Of a DNA stretch of 64,000 bases, positions 46,133 to 54,162 are shown piece after piece (the stretch's first letter is position 1; each line of letters begins with the position of its first letter). The notes under the pieces are model-generated. The model did no database searches. It saw only the letters and a list, made by a program, of their open reading frames with translations, and was not told where the DNA came from. The translations under genes and the position numbers were made by a program. This stretch comes from CAVONB01 sp963697205 (lineage in GTDB: Bacteria; Pseudomonadota; Alphaproteobacteria; Rhizobiales; Hyphomicrobiaceae), in contig CAVONB010000005.1 in NCBI GenBank assembly GCA_963697205.1, positions 124,001 to 188,000 on the forward strand. The letters are read 5' to 3'.

Positions 46133-46779
46133 CCGTACAGAAATTCGCCTCCAGCGGCGGCGGCGCGCTTGGCCGGACCGGCAGCTGTTTGCGCCAAGAC
46201 CAGCATCGATACTGCAAAGATCCACGAGCCGACGATCCTGACGGAGATCCGCTGCCAGTGCTTCTCGAACGTGACCGTCATTCCTGCGATCACGACCGTA
46301 AGATACAACACGCCTGTCGTGACGCCGGCAATGCCCAACACGCTCTCTCGGACGCCTGACGTCGCGGTCGCCGAATCCAATCCAATGGCGAGGCCAGTGG
46401 CTGCTCCGATTGATATAGCGACAGGCGCGGGTAGGGGCCGGTCGACAATGACGACGCTGCCGGCGACGAGCGCACCCATCAAGAGCAATGGCTCGCTGAC
46501 AGGGTTCGTGTCGCTTGCACCCGCCGTCGCTACGGCAAGGCCGCCCGCAAAGGCCAGCCCCAGAGCAAGCACCGCAGCTCTCGCGCTACTGCGCGCTTGT
46601 TGGCCGAGCATCAAAGCTACAGCGGTCAGCAGCAGGGCATGGGACAGAACCGTCACGGGATGGAGAAGGTAGCCGTAGAATGTGCCGAGGCCCTCGATCG
46701 GGCTGTGCGCCAAAGCATGCGAGGGGCAGATGACAAGTGCAAGTCCAGCGATCGCCGCTGCCCGGCGCGCAGACCTCAT
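46129..46779 (-). CDS. HupE/UreJ-like membrane protein B
   Basis: This protein of about 216 residues has a signal-type start (ARRAAAIAGLALVICPSHAL) and five to six hydrophobic helices. The first helix carries GYLLHPVTVLSHALLLTAVA, with a His-x7-His spacing close to, but not the same as, the HX5DH motif of true HupE. It lacks the FHGHAHG motif of its neighbour. It is therefore a divergent member that may be a second subunit rather than an independent permease. Its start and stop both overlap the adjacent genes by four bases. Confidence 0.75.
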   Translation of the reverse strand: MRSARRAAAIAGLALVICPSHALAHSPIEGLGTFYGYLLHPVTVLSHALLLTAVALMLGQQARSSARAAVLALGLAFAGGLAVATAGASDTNPVSEPLLLMGALVAGSVVIVDRPLPAPVAISIGAATGLAIGLDSATATSGVRESVLGIAGVTTGVLYLTVVIAGMTVTFEKHWQRISVRIVGSWIFAVSMLVLAQTAAGPAKRAAAAGGEFLYG

Positions 46780-47372
46780 GCTGTTCCTGCTAGGAAGGCG
46801 ACGCCGACGAAGGCGATGGCCGCGCCTAGGGCCCGCACAGCATACTTTCCGGCACGGAACCGAGCCAGAGATCCCAGGCCGATCCCGCAAACGTGGAGCA
46901 GGCCAGTGGCGATGACGAAGCCGAGCGCATACGCGAGCGGATCGGCTGCCTGCGGCAATTCCATGCCATGCGCATGTCCGTGGAAGATTGCGAAAACTCC
47001 CACCAGCAGCGCCGCGATCCACAGCGGTGCACGTAGCGCCAGCGCGACGCAAGCTCCGAGCACCACGGCCGAACCGGCCACAAAAAACTCGACGGCGGGC
47101 AGCGGAAGATTGATGATTTCAAGCGCCCCGCCGATCGCCATGACGGTGGGGAATACCACCGGCAGGAGCCAGTTGGCCGGCGCGCCGAGGAACGCGCCCC
47201 ACAGCCCCACAGCGACCATGGCGACGAGATGATCGAAACCGAAAATCGGGTGCAGGAACCCGCTGGAGAAGCCGCCGGCGACACCTTCGCTCGTGTGAGC
47301 GTGCGCTGGAGCGGCCAGCCAGAATATGCATCCCACGAGAACCAATGCGTTGAACAAGCGTGGCGCAAGCAT
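46776..47372 (-). CDS. HupE/UreJ-family nickel/divalent-metal permease-like protein A
   Basis: This protein of about 198 residues has a cleavable signal (LVGCIFWLAAPAHAH, also exposing a His-rich mature N-terminus) and six helices. It has both HupE signatures: FLHPIFGFDHLVAMVAVGLW (HX5DH) and AIFHGHAHGMELPQAADPLA. HupE and UreJ move nickel for hydrogenase or urease, but no such enzyme is encoded here, so the metal and client are open. ATG 47372 follows a GGGGGAG site. Its stop overlaps the start of the divergent HupE-like gene B. Confidence 0.88.
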   Translation of the reverse strand: MLAPRLFNALVLVGCIFWLAAPAHAHTSEGVAGGFSSGFLHPIFGFDHLVAMVAVGLWGAFLGAPANWLLPVVFPTVMAIGGALEIINLPLPAVEFFVAGSAVVLGACVALALRAPLWIAALLVGVFAIFHGHAHGMELPQAADPLAYALGFVIATGLLHVCGIGLGSLARFRAGKYAVRALGAAIAFVGVAFLAGTA

Positions 47373-47397
47373 TGGTGCAGCTCCCCCTGGCATTACT

Positions 47398-47994
47398 TCA
47401 CTCGACCCGAGCAAGCTCGCCCGTTCCCGGCGTCCAACGATCGAGCCAAATCGACACGCGCTCGACAGCATCACCAGTCCCGTAGAGGCGGAGGAGCCCA
47501 AGAGCCCGGGCTTCTCGCGGCGTCAGACGTGCTGTGGCGATAGCCGATATCACCGCAACGTCGGTCACAATCACCACATCGCCGGGTTCCGGACCAGTCG
47601 CATGCGTCGCGATTTCGACGGATGTCGCGCCTGGAACAAAGCGCGTCCATAGTACCGGCCCCAGAAGCACCATCGAGATCGCCGGCACGTCTTCAGCAGG
47701 GCGCGCAGCGGCGAGCCCGTTCCGGAATGCGTTGAGCCGGTTCGCGACCCTGTGATATCCGAGCAGCGCCTTCGCTGCCGCTGGCGTCTCGTCGCGCGCG
47801 AGCACACCTGCCAACTGCGCCTCCCAGACAGCGGTGCCCACGTGCAGCGAATCCGGGAAGGCCCAGTTCAGAGAACCACGCGCAAGCGCGATGCTGCCGG
47901 GGTTCTCAAAGCCGCAGGAGAGGCTGGCGGTGGAGCCGGCGACCCAAACCGCCATTGAGATCCAGGCTCGACTCCGGCCCCCTGCATGGGTCAT
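47398..47994 (-). CDS. Conserved hypothetical exported protein of the DUF3604 operon
   Basis: This protein of about 198 residues starts at ATG 47994 inside the DUF3604 stop (four-base overlap). A hydrophobic N-terminal segment (WISMAVWVAGSTASLSCGF) suggests export or anchoring; the Cys could be a lipobox variant. The rest is mixed alpha/beta with LNWAFPDSLHVGTAVWEAQL and a C-terminal helix pair (TPREARALGLLRLYG). No named family is recognised. The strict coupling to DUF3604 and the HupE-type genes shows it belongs to the same system. Confidence 0.7.
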   Translation of the reverse strand: MTHAGGRSRAWISMAVWVAGSTASLSCGFENPGSIALARGSLNWAFPDSLHVGTAVWEAQLAGVLARDETPAAAKALLGYHRVANRLNAFRNGLAAARPAEDVPAISMVLLGPVLWTRFVPGATSVEIATHATGPEPGDVVIVTDVAVISAIATARLTPREARALGLLRLYGTGDAVERVSIWLDRWTPGTGELARVE

Positions 47995-49940
47995 GGCGTG
48001 TACCAGATCGGCGAAGTGTAGGCCCGCTCGGTGATTGTCATCTGGGTGCCCGGCAGGGGCTTCGAGCCAAGACGCTTCACGTCGTAGGATGTCCAGCGTG
48101 GCGTCGGAATTTCGACGACGCGCACGTAGTAGAAGGCGCGCGTCGTCGGATCGAATTCGGGGTCCTTCCAGACGTTGATCAATTCCGAGGCGCCGATCGT
48201 GTTGGTCCACGTTGCATTTTGAACATCCACCGTGCTGCCGATCGAAGGCAGTTTGCCATTCTGGCCCGGCTTGCGGTCACCGCCCCAAGCGACGTCGAAA
48301 ATCTTCTCTTGCGCTTGACCCTCCTTGTCGACCCAGCCCTTCACGATCTGGATCCGATCCAGGTTGCCGCCGAGCGGATCCTTCAGCGCGGCCACCAAAA
48401 ACGTTGGCGACTTGCCCGACGGCGCCTTCTTCAGGTCGCCGCCCATTGGCACGCCCTTCGTGTAGCCGACATACGCGGGCAACCGCTCACGGGCGTCAGC
48501 CTCGGTGAATTCCCAGCCACCGAAGAAGCGCACTGCCATCCGGGTGCCAGTGGTCGCAAAAGTCTCCTTGCGCTGCATAGCGTCCCAGATCGCCTCGCGC
48601 GTGTTCTCTGTGGCCCAGACCCCCGCATAACCCGACGAGGAAACCTGCCAGTCCATGAGCTTTACGCCAGTCTTCGGGTTGTCGAAGAAAACCTTCGTCA
48701 TGCGCTCCTGGCTTGGCTCTTGGGGAGTTGTCTTGCCAAAGAAATTGTCCTCCTCCATGGCCGCGAGGCCGGTGTGCGCATCGGAGCTTCCGATCATTCC
48801 GAACTTGTAGGGGTTGGTTCCGAGCTGCTGTTCGATGAGCATTCCTGTCTTCAGAGCCGAGCGGGCATACTCGAATTGCAGCATGTCCGGCGTCTTGGCA
48901 GCCGATCCATCGAGGTTGCCGACATCCCAGCGTTCGAAGTTGGCAAATTCGTCATTCGGAGACAGGAAGGGATGGGCCTCACCGTCGCCCTTCGTCTGTG
49001 TGGCCTCGTACAGCGGCTCCCAACGCGCACGTTGCTCCACGTACTCCTTATCGATCATCCTTCCGGTGAACGACTCGATGATTGGGAACATGCGTCCGTT
49101 GCTGAGATTGCCGTTGTGGGCAATGGCCAGCACACGACCGCCGGTCTTCTCCTCATAGCCGGCCATCCACTTCCAGAGGTCACGCGGATTGTCGCTGCCC
49201 AATGGCTTGGCCGTGATGAACGGCTCAATCTGGCTGGCTCGACGCGCATCGTCGCGGAAGATAACGTTGCGGTGCAGGTTGTTACCGGCCGTATTGGAGG
49301 TCCACTCGTAGCCGATGAAGGCCGTGAATTGGCCTGGCTCGTTGAAGTCTTCGGCTGCCTTGATTGTCTGTTGCCAGGCGCTCTGAAACGGCACCGTGCC
49401 CGGCACTGGCATGATGGCGGGGTCGATCGTCCCCTTACCGAAGCTCGTGATGATGTCGATGGCGGCTTCGGCGCCCTGGCCGCCATGTATCATCTTATTC
49501 CATTTGCGACCCTGCTCGCTTTTCATGATCGCGGGATCGCCGCCGAAAATCAGAGGGAAGAAACCCATGCCGTCCGAGTGATCCGCGACCACGAGGAAAT
49601 CGAGCGGTCGCGACAGCTTGACCCTCTGCCCGGTCGAGGACACGACCTCCTCACCGCGCGCGAAGCGGTACGCCTCGACGGGGCCGAGTCGGGCGCCGAA
49701 GGCACCCGCGTCCATTGAATATGACGTGTGAAGATGAGTGTCTCCAAACAGCGGCCGCGTCGGAAAGTTGCGGCCCGCGTACGGCGAGTAGGACGGCTTC
49801 TGCGCAACGCGCTCGGCGGATTCCTTACTAAGGGCGTTTGCCCCGAGACCGGGGGCATCTTCGGCCACGGCACTCGAGGAGCCAGCGCCCAGCAACAAGG
49901 CAAGCGCAACCACGGAGCCAGAGTTTACATTGAGCTTCAT
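47991..49940 (-). CDS. DUF3604 (PHP-like metallohydrolase) exported protein
   Basis: The 649-residue protein has a signal peptide (VVALALLLGAGSSSAVA). Metal-binding residues of the PHP type are visible: LFGDTHLHTSYSMDAG (HXH) near residue 66, LVVADHSDGMGF near residue 115, LAIAHNGNLSNG near residue 290 and GSSDAHTGLA near residue 405. It should be a periplasmic metal-dependent phosphoesterase or hydrolase; the substrate is unknown. ATG 49940 follows GGAGGTTCCC; an earlier TTG (50138) gives only low-similarity residues. It heads the operon with a hypothetical gene, three HupE/UreJ-type genes and a parvulin-like gene. Confidence 0.9.
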   Translation of the reverse strand: MKLNVNSGSVVALALLLGAGSSSAVAEDAPGLGANALSKESAERVAQKPSYSPYAGRNFPTRPLFGDTHLHTSYSMDAGAFGARLGPVEAYRFARGEEVVSSTGQRVKLSRPLDFLVVADHSDGMGFFPLIFGGDPAIMKSEQGRKWNKMIHGGQGAEAAIDIITSFGKGTIDPAIMPVPGTVPFQSAWQQTIKAAEDFNEPGQFTAFIGYEWTSNTAGNNLHRNVIFRDDARRASQIEPFITAKPLGSDNPRDLWKWMAGYEEKTGGRVLAIAHNGNLSNGRMFPIIESFTGRMIDKEYVEQRARWEPLYEATQTKGDGEAHPFLSPNDEFANFERWDVGNLDGSAAKTPDMLQFEYARSALKTGMLIEQQLGTNPYKFGMIGSSDAHTGLAAMEEDNFFGKTTPQEPSQERMTKVFFDNPKTGVKLMDWQVSSSGYAGVWATENTREAIWDAMQRKETFATTGTRMAVRFFGGWEFTEADARERLPAYVGYTKGVPMGGDLKKAPSGKSPTFLVAALKDPLGGNLDRIQIVKGWVDKEGQAQEKIFDVAWGGDRKPGQNGKLPSIGSTVDVQNATWTNTIGASELINVWKDPEFDPTTRAFYYVRVVEIPTPRWTSYDVKRLGSKPLPGTQMTITERAYTSPIWYTP

Positions 49941-50708
49941 GGGAACCTCCAAAAGCCGGCTGCCTGCCTCATCCGCTGTCCAGATTTCGTGCCAGGAACC
50001 AAAGTATCCACGAAGCCAGTTCAGGGGACTATGCACTTTCAGCCACGAAGCAGGCCACATTGGTTGATTTCCAGTGCCCGGGCGCGAGGCTCCTGGATCG
50101 GGAGGCGCTGTCGGAACCTGCATAGCGCGCAAAGCCAACGGCTTTTGTATTGCTGTTCTAGAACGCGGCTCGCGTGTGATTGAGGAGACAGTTCCGCTTC
50201 TTTAACGGGTGGTTGCGTGTTCCCGAGTTAGGCAGACGCAAGACGCTGATCGCCTTTGTTCGTCAACAGACGGCTGCACTACCCATTCGTGCGTTTCTCA
50301 GGACGTCCGACAGATGGCCCTCAGTGAAAGCTGGAACGAAACAGGTCTCGGCGGTCAATCAGACATGCCGATCGCGACGTCCTTTGCGCAGAAAGTGCCG
50401 TAGCGCATCATGTGCCGATCCGCGCGTTTGCGCTCGATGCAACACAGGTGGTGAGCGCGAGTACTGAGTCCGGAGCGGGTCAAACGTGTCGGCCGCTGGC
50501 GCGGCAAAGTCCGGATGGGCCAGCAAGCAGACGTCGATCCTGCCGTCGTCGGCGTCGAGGTTGCCCCATCGGTGAAAATGTTCAACCATGTTCAGCCTTG
50601 TGAATCTTGTGTGGCAGCACAAAGCGCCGTAGATTCATCGTTGCCCATTGGGCTCGGTTGGCGCCGAGGCTGGGGCATCGCGATGCTCCGTTCAACAGGA
50701 GAACTCCG
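49941..50708. other. Long non-coding stretch between the DUF3604 operon and alpA
   Basis: About 770 bases lie between the divergent DUF3604 and alpA genes. Several short frames exist, but none has domain-like sequence or a good ribosome binding site. It presumably carries the promoter of the DUF3604 operon and may mark a junction between two island segments. No repeat pair was identified. Confidence 0.4.
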
Positions 50709-50918
50709 ATGTCACATCCCAAGCAGCTGATCGACAAGAAGGAGCTGACGAAACTCGTGAAGTACTCGCCTCAGCACATCGCGCGGCTGGAGAAGGCAGG
50801 CCAATTCCCCAAGAGGTTGCGGCTGGGCCAGAACCGGGTCGCGTGGATGCTCGCCGAGATCGAGGCGTGGATCGAGGAGCGCGTGGCCACGCGTGACTTG
50901 AGCAACTTGACTTCCTGA
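50709..50918 (+). CDS. AlpA-family phage/island regulatory protein
   Basis: This 69-residue protein has a MerR/excisionase-like winged helix: LIDKKELTKLVKYSPQHIAR, LEKAGQFPKRLRLGQNRVAW, then LAEIEAWIEERVA. AlpA proteins activate excision or transcription of integrated elements. ATG 50709 follows AGGAG at the usual distance. It is transcribed towards the origin-like segment at 51040-51175 and is closed by a terminator. It supports the view that this part of the window is mobile DNA, possibly acting with the integrase at 32364. Confidence 0.9.
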   Translation: MSHPKQLIDKKELTKLVKYSPQHIARLEKAGQFPKRLRLGQNRVAWMLAEIEAWIEERVATRDLSNLTS

Positions 50919-50944
50919 GCGGAAACTCTTCTTGACGGAACGGG

Positions 50945-50970
50945 AAGGCCGTCCTTCGGGGCGGTCTTTC
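50945..50970 (+). terminator. Rho-independent terminator of alpA
   Basis: AAGGCCGTCC folds on GGGGCGGTCTT (two G-T wobbles, loop of about four bases), followed by a short T-rich run. It begins 26 bases after the alpA stop. Confidence 0.75.
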
Positions 50971-51039
50971 TGCGTCAGCCTCCCGAAAAGGGAAGGGGGC
51001 CTTGACAAAACGGCTTTTCGTGGTCGGGTTCGACTTTGA

Positions 51040-51175
51040 TTTATTGGATGAAAAGAATGCGTATTCTTCAATTGAATATTCTTCACTGCATATAATTATA
51101 TAGAGGGAAGTGCAAATATTTCATCTCTGCACGTGCAGATTGTTCACCTCTTGAAGTGCAAATTTTGCACTTCTG
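51040..51175. repeat. AT-rich direct repeats and GTGCA palindromes: possible replication origin or operator
   Basis: TATTCTTCA occurs twice (51062-51070 and 51077-51085) in an AT-rich stretch. A GTGCA/TGCAC series follows: GAAGTGCAAAT (51107-51117), the perfect palindrome CTGCACGTGCAG (51127-51138), and a palindrome of two 10-base arms, GAAGTGCAAA and TTTGCACTTC, around one base (51153-51173). It lies beside a small winged-helix gene. The arrangement resembles iterons plus a DNA-unwinding element, but could also be a regulator binding region. Confidence 0.6.
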
Positions 51176-51187
51176 GGCCGGCACCAC

Positions 51188-51541
51188 CTACCGCACCTTG
51201 CGGCTGATTTTGGCGTGCAGCGTGTAGACATTGACCCGGCCCAAGCCCTGGCGCTTGACGGTGACGTGACCGGACGCGCTGAGCTCCTTGATGAAGTAGA
51301 TCACGCTGCGCTTGGAGACGCCCATGTCGTCGGCGAGCGTCTCCTGGCCGGGAAAGCAGAAATCGTTCTGCCACGCGTAGGACAGCAGCATGGCGTAGGC
51401 GAGCTTGGCACCGACGCTCAGCTCGGGCGATTTCAGGATGAGGTTGGGGACCTGGGTGAAGCCGGCGGCGGCGACGGGGTCGAAGCCCTCAAGGATTATG
51501 TTGCGGGTGCGTTGAGAGATGGCCTCGCCGAAGGATTTCAT
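51188..51541 (-). CDS. Small winged-helix protein, replication-initiator-like
   Basis: This 117-residue protein starts at ATG 51541. It has a winged-helix domain (SPELSVGAKLAYAMLLSYAW, then GQETLADDMGVSKRSVIYFI and LSASGHVTVKRQGLGRVNVY) like the N-terminal DNA-binding part of phage and plasmid replication proteins. No catalytic domain follows. The stop lies 13 bases from the edge of the palindrome-rich segment, so it may bind there. It is the last of a minus-strand series of four small genes. Confidence 0.78.
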   Translation of the reverse strand: MKSFGEAISQRTRNIILEGFDPVAAAGFTQVPNLILKSPELSVGAKLAYAMLLSYAWQNDFCFPGQETLADDMGVSKRSVIYFIKELSASGHVTVKRQGLGRVNVYTLHAKISRKVR

Positions 51542-51699
51542 TGTCCTCAGTATAGCACCCGGCCGCGGCGCGCAGCGCAGGCCCAAGGTGGACAAAGGGG
51601 CGGCCGTCCAGCAGGGCGGCGTCCGCGCAAGCGTCGCACAAGTTTAGATTTGCGCACCTTGGGCGCAACCGCGGCTCAACAGAGCCTTTTGCTCGCAGC

Positions 51700-51897
51700 T
51701 TACTCGATAACGCGGAGATGGTGCTGCTCACGATACGCGAGCAGCCAGGCGACGGTGAGCGCAATGTCGTGCTCGCTGAAGGCGCCGCTGGCGCGCATTG
51801 TCACCGGCAGGATCGTCGCAATCGTCTCGGGGCTCATGGCGAGGATGCGCTCCTCGAGCGAGAGGCGGCACGGCTGCAATTGTGTGACGGCGATCAT
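51700..51897 (-). CDS. Small protein, unknown, in the coiled-coil operon
   Basis: This 65-residue protein begins five bases after the stop of the preceding gene, so it is probably co-translated. A predicted helix (LSLEERILAMSPETIATILP) and a second one (HDIALTVAWLLAYREQHHLR) make up most of it. No family is recognised and no membrane segment is evident. The tight spacing and shared codon usage support a real gene. Confidence 0.55.
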   Translation of the reverse strand: MIAVTQLQPCRLSLEERILAMSPETIATILPVTMRASGAFSEHDIALTVAWLLAYREQHHLRVIE

Positions 51898-51902
51898 AGG
51901 GC

Positions 51903-52166
51903 TCAGAGCACGAGGGCTGCGACCGCGCCGACGATGACCAGGGTCTGGGCTGCGGCGACCTTGTAAAGCTCGACCCGCGTGGCCTGCAGCTGCTTATCGA
52001 GATGCGCGATCTGGCCGCTCAAGGCCTCGATATCGCCATGGGTGGCGACGTCCATCAGATCGGCGCTTTGCAGCACGGCGACAAAGCCCTCGGCCTCGGC
52101 CTTCGAATACCCGCGCTGCTGCAGCAGCGTGATTGCCTTGTAGGTGTCGATGGTCAGTGATGACAT
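51903..52166 (-). CDS. Small coiled-coil protein with C-terminal membrane helix (DUF1640-like)
   Basis: This 87-residue protein starts at ATG 52166. The N-terminal half (YKAITLLQQRGYSKAEAEGF) resembles the start of DUF1640/CCDC90-type proteins. An amphipathic coiled coil (LSGQIAHLDKQLQATRVELY) and a C-terminal helix (TLVIVGAVAALVL) follow. Such tail-anchored coiled coils occur in many alphaproteobacterial islands. The function is unknown. It starts 14 bases after the end of the upstream coiled-coil gene. Confidence 0.75.
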   Translation of the reverse strand: MSSLTIDTYKAITLLQQRGYSKAEAEGFVAVLQSADLMDVATHGDIEALSGQIAHLDKQLQATRVELYKVAAAQTLVIVGAVAALVL

Positions 52167-52180
52167 ATGCCAACATTCTA

Positions 52181-52961
52181 TCACAGGTGCTGGAATTTGT
52201 CAGTTGGCGGCAGGTTATCGTCGGAGCCCTCCCCTGCCCTCTCCGCATCTGTCAGGTCGTGGGCCTGGCCGTCCTCCGCAGCGACGTCGCGGGCGGCGTG
52301 GCCCATGTGGGCGGCGAGGCTGGTGCGGCCGGACTGCACGGTCGCGGCCAGCGCCTTGAAGATCGGCGCGACGTTGCGCTGGATGGTGTCGAGCAGCTGG
52401 TTCTGGCCGTCGATGATGCTCTTCATGTCCTTGATCTGACCGCGTCGGTCGATCAGCTCCTCGCGCAGGAAGGCGATCTCCTCATCCTTCTCGTCAAGAC
52501 GCTGGTTGAGCAGGGCGACGGTGTCGGACATGTCGCGCCCGGTCGCGGCCTGTCGCTGGCCGGTTTCCACGGCGGCCGTGTCGGACGCGGTCGGACCAGG
52601 TCGGTCGCTGTCGGCCAAGGTTTGCGGGGCCGGACGCGGTGCGTCAGGGGGCGTCATGGCGCGACCAGCCACGTCAGGCGGCGGGCCTTGTCGCAGCCCG
52701 TCCTTGGCGGCGTGCAATTGCTTCAACGCGGTGATCGCCGTATCGATCGAGGTTTCGGCGACGAAGTAGGTGTCACCGGTCTCGGTCGCTTCCTTGACGC
52801 AGGTGAGCGTGCCGTTGGCGCAATAGCGCTGCAGCGTGCGGATGGAACGGGGCAGGCCCGCGACAATGAAGCGACGGGCGACGACATCGAGCGTTACCAG
52901 GGACGGCGTGGCGGGATCGGCGTCGGCCGCGGTCGGGCTCTGTCGGACAGTGGTCGGTCAT
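52181..52961 (-). pseudogene. Helix-turn-helix/coiled-coil protein, frameshifted near its N-terminus
   Basis: The 181-codon frame starting at 52726 is only the C-terminal part. In the same frame upstream, to about 52938, one reads VTLDVVARRFIVAGLPRSIR and TLQRYCANGTLTCVKEATET, a MerR-like DNA-binding domain. That frame has no start codon before a stop. The only good start, ATG 52961 (MTDHCPTEPD), is one base out of frame, so a +1 insertion near 52935-52945 probably splits the gene. The C-terminal part has a coiled coil (DEKDEEIAFLREELIDRRGQ). Restored, it would have about 260 residues. Confidence 0.65.
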
Positions 52962-53182
52962 TGCCTCCATGATAGCATCCGCGATCACGGGCGATCGGGT
53001 TATCCCCATGGCGAGAAGCCCGGCGAAGTGATCGTCACCGGCAGGCCGAGACGGCGAAGATCGACATCGTGCGCGCGTCTTGCGCAGGCCGGCTCGGTCG
53101 AGCGGCGACGGGCCGCGAGGTAGAGCACGACCCGACCGGTCGGTCGGGGCCGCCCCAGACCTGCAACACAGCCATCGGCAAG

Positions 53183-53210
53183 AAAAAGCCCCAGCGGATA
53201 AAGCTGGGGC
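53183..53210 (-). terminator. Rho-independent terminator of the DUF3768 gene
   Basis: On the minus strand GCCCCAGC and GCTGGGGC pair around a seven-base loop and are followed by TTTTT. It lies eight bases after the DUF3768 stop. Confidence 0.85.
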
Positions 53211-53217
53211 AGGGCGC

Positions 53218-53544
53218 TCAATAATCTTGCGCCAACATGATCGTGAGCACACGACAGGTGATCGTCTCGTCGGCGGGGTTCTCAGAGCCGAACGTCAGGG
53301 TCGGATCGTAATAGTCGATCTTCCAGAAGATGCGCTCGCCGCGCACGACGAGGGCTCCGAAATCGTGCTCGCCGTGGGGATCGTTGTCGGGCGTGAAGCC
53401 GTCGAACGACCGGACGGCGGCGCAGGCCTCGGCGACGACGACCGGGCCGAGCGCGTTGAGACCGGCGGAGACGACGAGGCGGCCGTTGCCTTGCCGGCAC
53501 CGGCGAAAGCGATCATTGAGCTCGCGAATGCGTGTACGACACAT
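53218..53544 (-). CDS. DUF3768 domain-containing protein
   Basis: The 108-residue protein starts at ATG 53544 (MCRTRIRELND) after GGAGA. DUF3768 features are LVVSAGLNALG, VRSFDGFTPDNDPHGEHDFG and IFWKIDYYDPTLTFGSENPA. The acidic and His residues in the middle motif are conserved; metal binding is possible. Such genes are common on alphaproteobacterial plasmids and integrative elements and have no known function. It has its own terminator. Confidence 0.88.
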   Translation of the reverse strand: MCRTRIRELNDRFRRCRQGNGRLVVSAGLNALGPVVVAEACAAVRSFDGFTPDNDPHGEHDFGALVVRGERIFWKIDYYDPTLTFGSENPADETITCRVLTIMLAQDY

Positions 53545-53774
53545 GATGGGTCTCCTCGATCGGAACGCCAGCAGCCCATATGGCTGCTGGCCACCGTCGG
53601 GAAGATCGGCCCTCCACGCTGTCATCAGTCTAGCACGCGCGCCCCGCCACCGATCGGCTCACGACACGTGCGCGCGTCGGGGTCAAGAGGCGGGAATCTG
53701 CTCCATCGGCGATAATGATCAGGGTGCCGCGCCGCGGCACGCCTGATCATCCCTCACAACCGATGGAGGCTTTC

Positions 53775-54002
53775 ATGGGCACCAACAGTGCACCCACGCA
53801 CAACGTATTCACGGTCGAGGATCGCGGCGAGACCGAGGATCCGTTCTGGCTCAAGATCGGCGCGGCCTGGGCGCACAAGGATGGCAAGGGCTTCAACATC
53901 ACGCTGTCGGCCCTGCCGCTCGACAATCGCCTGGTGCTGCGCGAGCCGAGTGACGCGGCCGAGCCCGACCCGCCCCGACAGAGCCGTCGCGGCAAAGGCT
54001 GA
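53775..54002 (+). CDS. Small conserved mobile-element protein
   Basis: This 75-residue protein starts at ATG 53775. It contains HNVFTVEDRGE, DPFWLKIGAAWAHKDGKGF and NITLSALPLDNRLVLREP, a compact beta-rich sequence I associate with small proteins next to DUF3768 genes on alphaproteobacterial plasmids. It is soluble and has no known function. A strong terminator follows immediately. Confidence 0.75.
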   Translation: MGTNSAPTHNVFTVEDRGETEDPFWLKIGAAWAHKDGKGFNITLSALPLDNRLVLREPSDAAEPDPPRQSRRGKG

Positions 54003-54007
54003 CGGCA

Positions 54008-54045
54008 AGCCCCGCATGTCCATACGACATGCGGGGCTTTTTCTT
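54008..54045 (+). terminator. Strong rho-independent terminator
   Basis: AGCCCCGCATGTC pairs with GACATGCGGGGCT around a five-base loop and is followed by a TTTTTCTT run. It closes the small gene that ends at 54002. Confidence 0.92.
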
Positions 54046-54162
54046 GTTCCAGCACTCACCGTCCCGCGTGCTTTCCGGAGCTGCCGTAATCGAGGCGTGA
54101 GCCGAGCGGTCTGCGTCTTTGGGCTAGCCTGTCGACGTTCGACCAGAGCAGGAGGAAGCCTC

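Noticed and set aside
47955..49718. Plus-strand frame of 587 codons opposite DUF3604
   Set aside because: No domain or ribosome binding site; the minus strand carries the conserved metal motifs.
53080..53180. Relaxase or type IV secretion genes expected for an integrative conjugative element
   Set aside because: No relaxase, VirB or coupling-protein motifs were found, so conjugation functions are not claimed.
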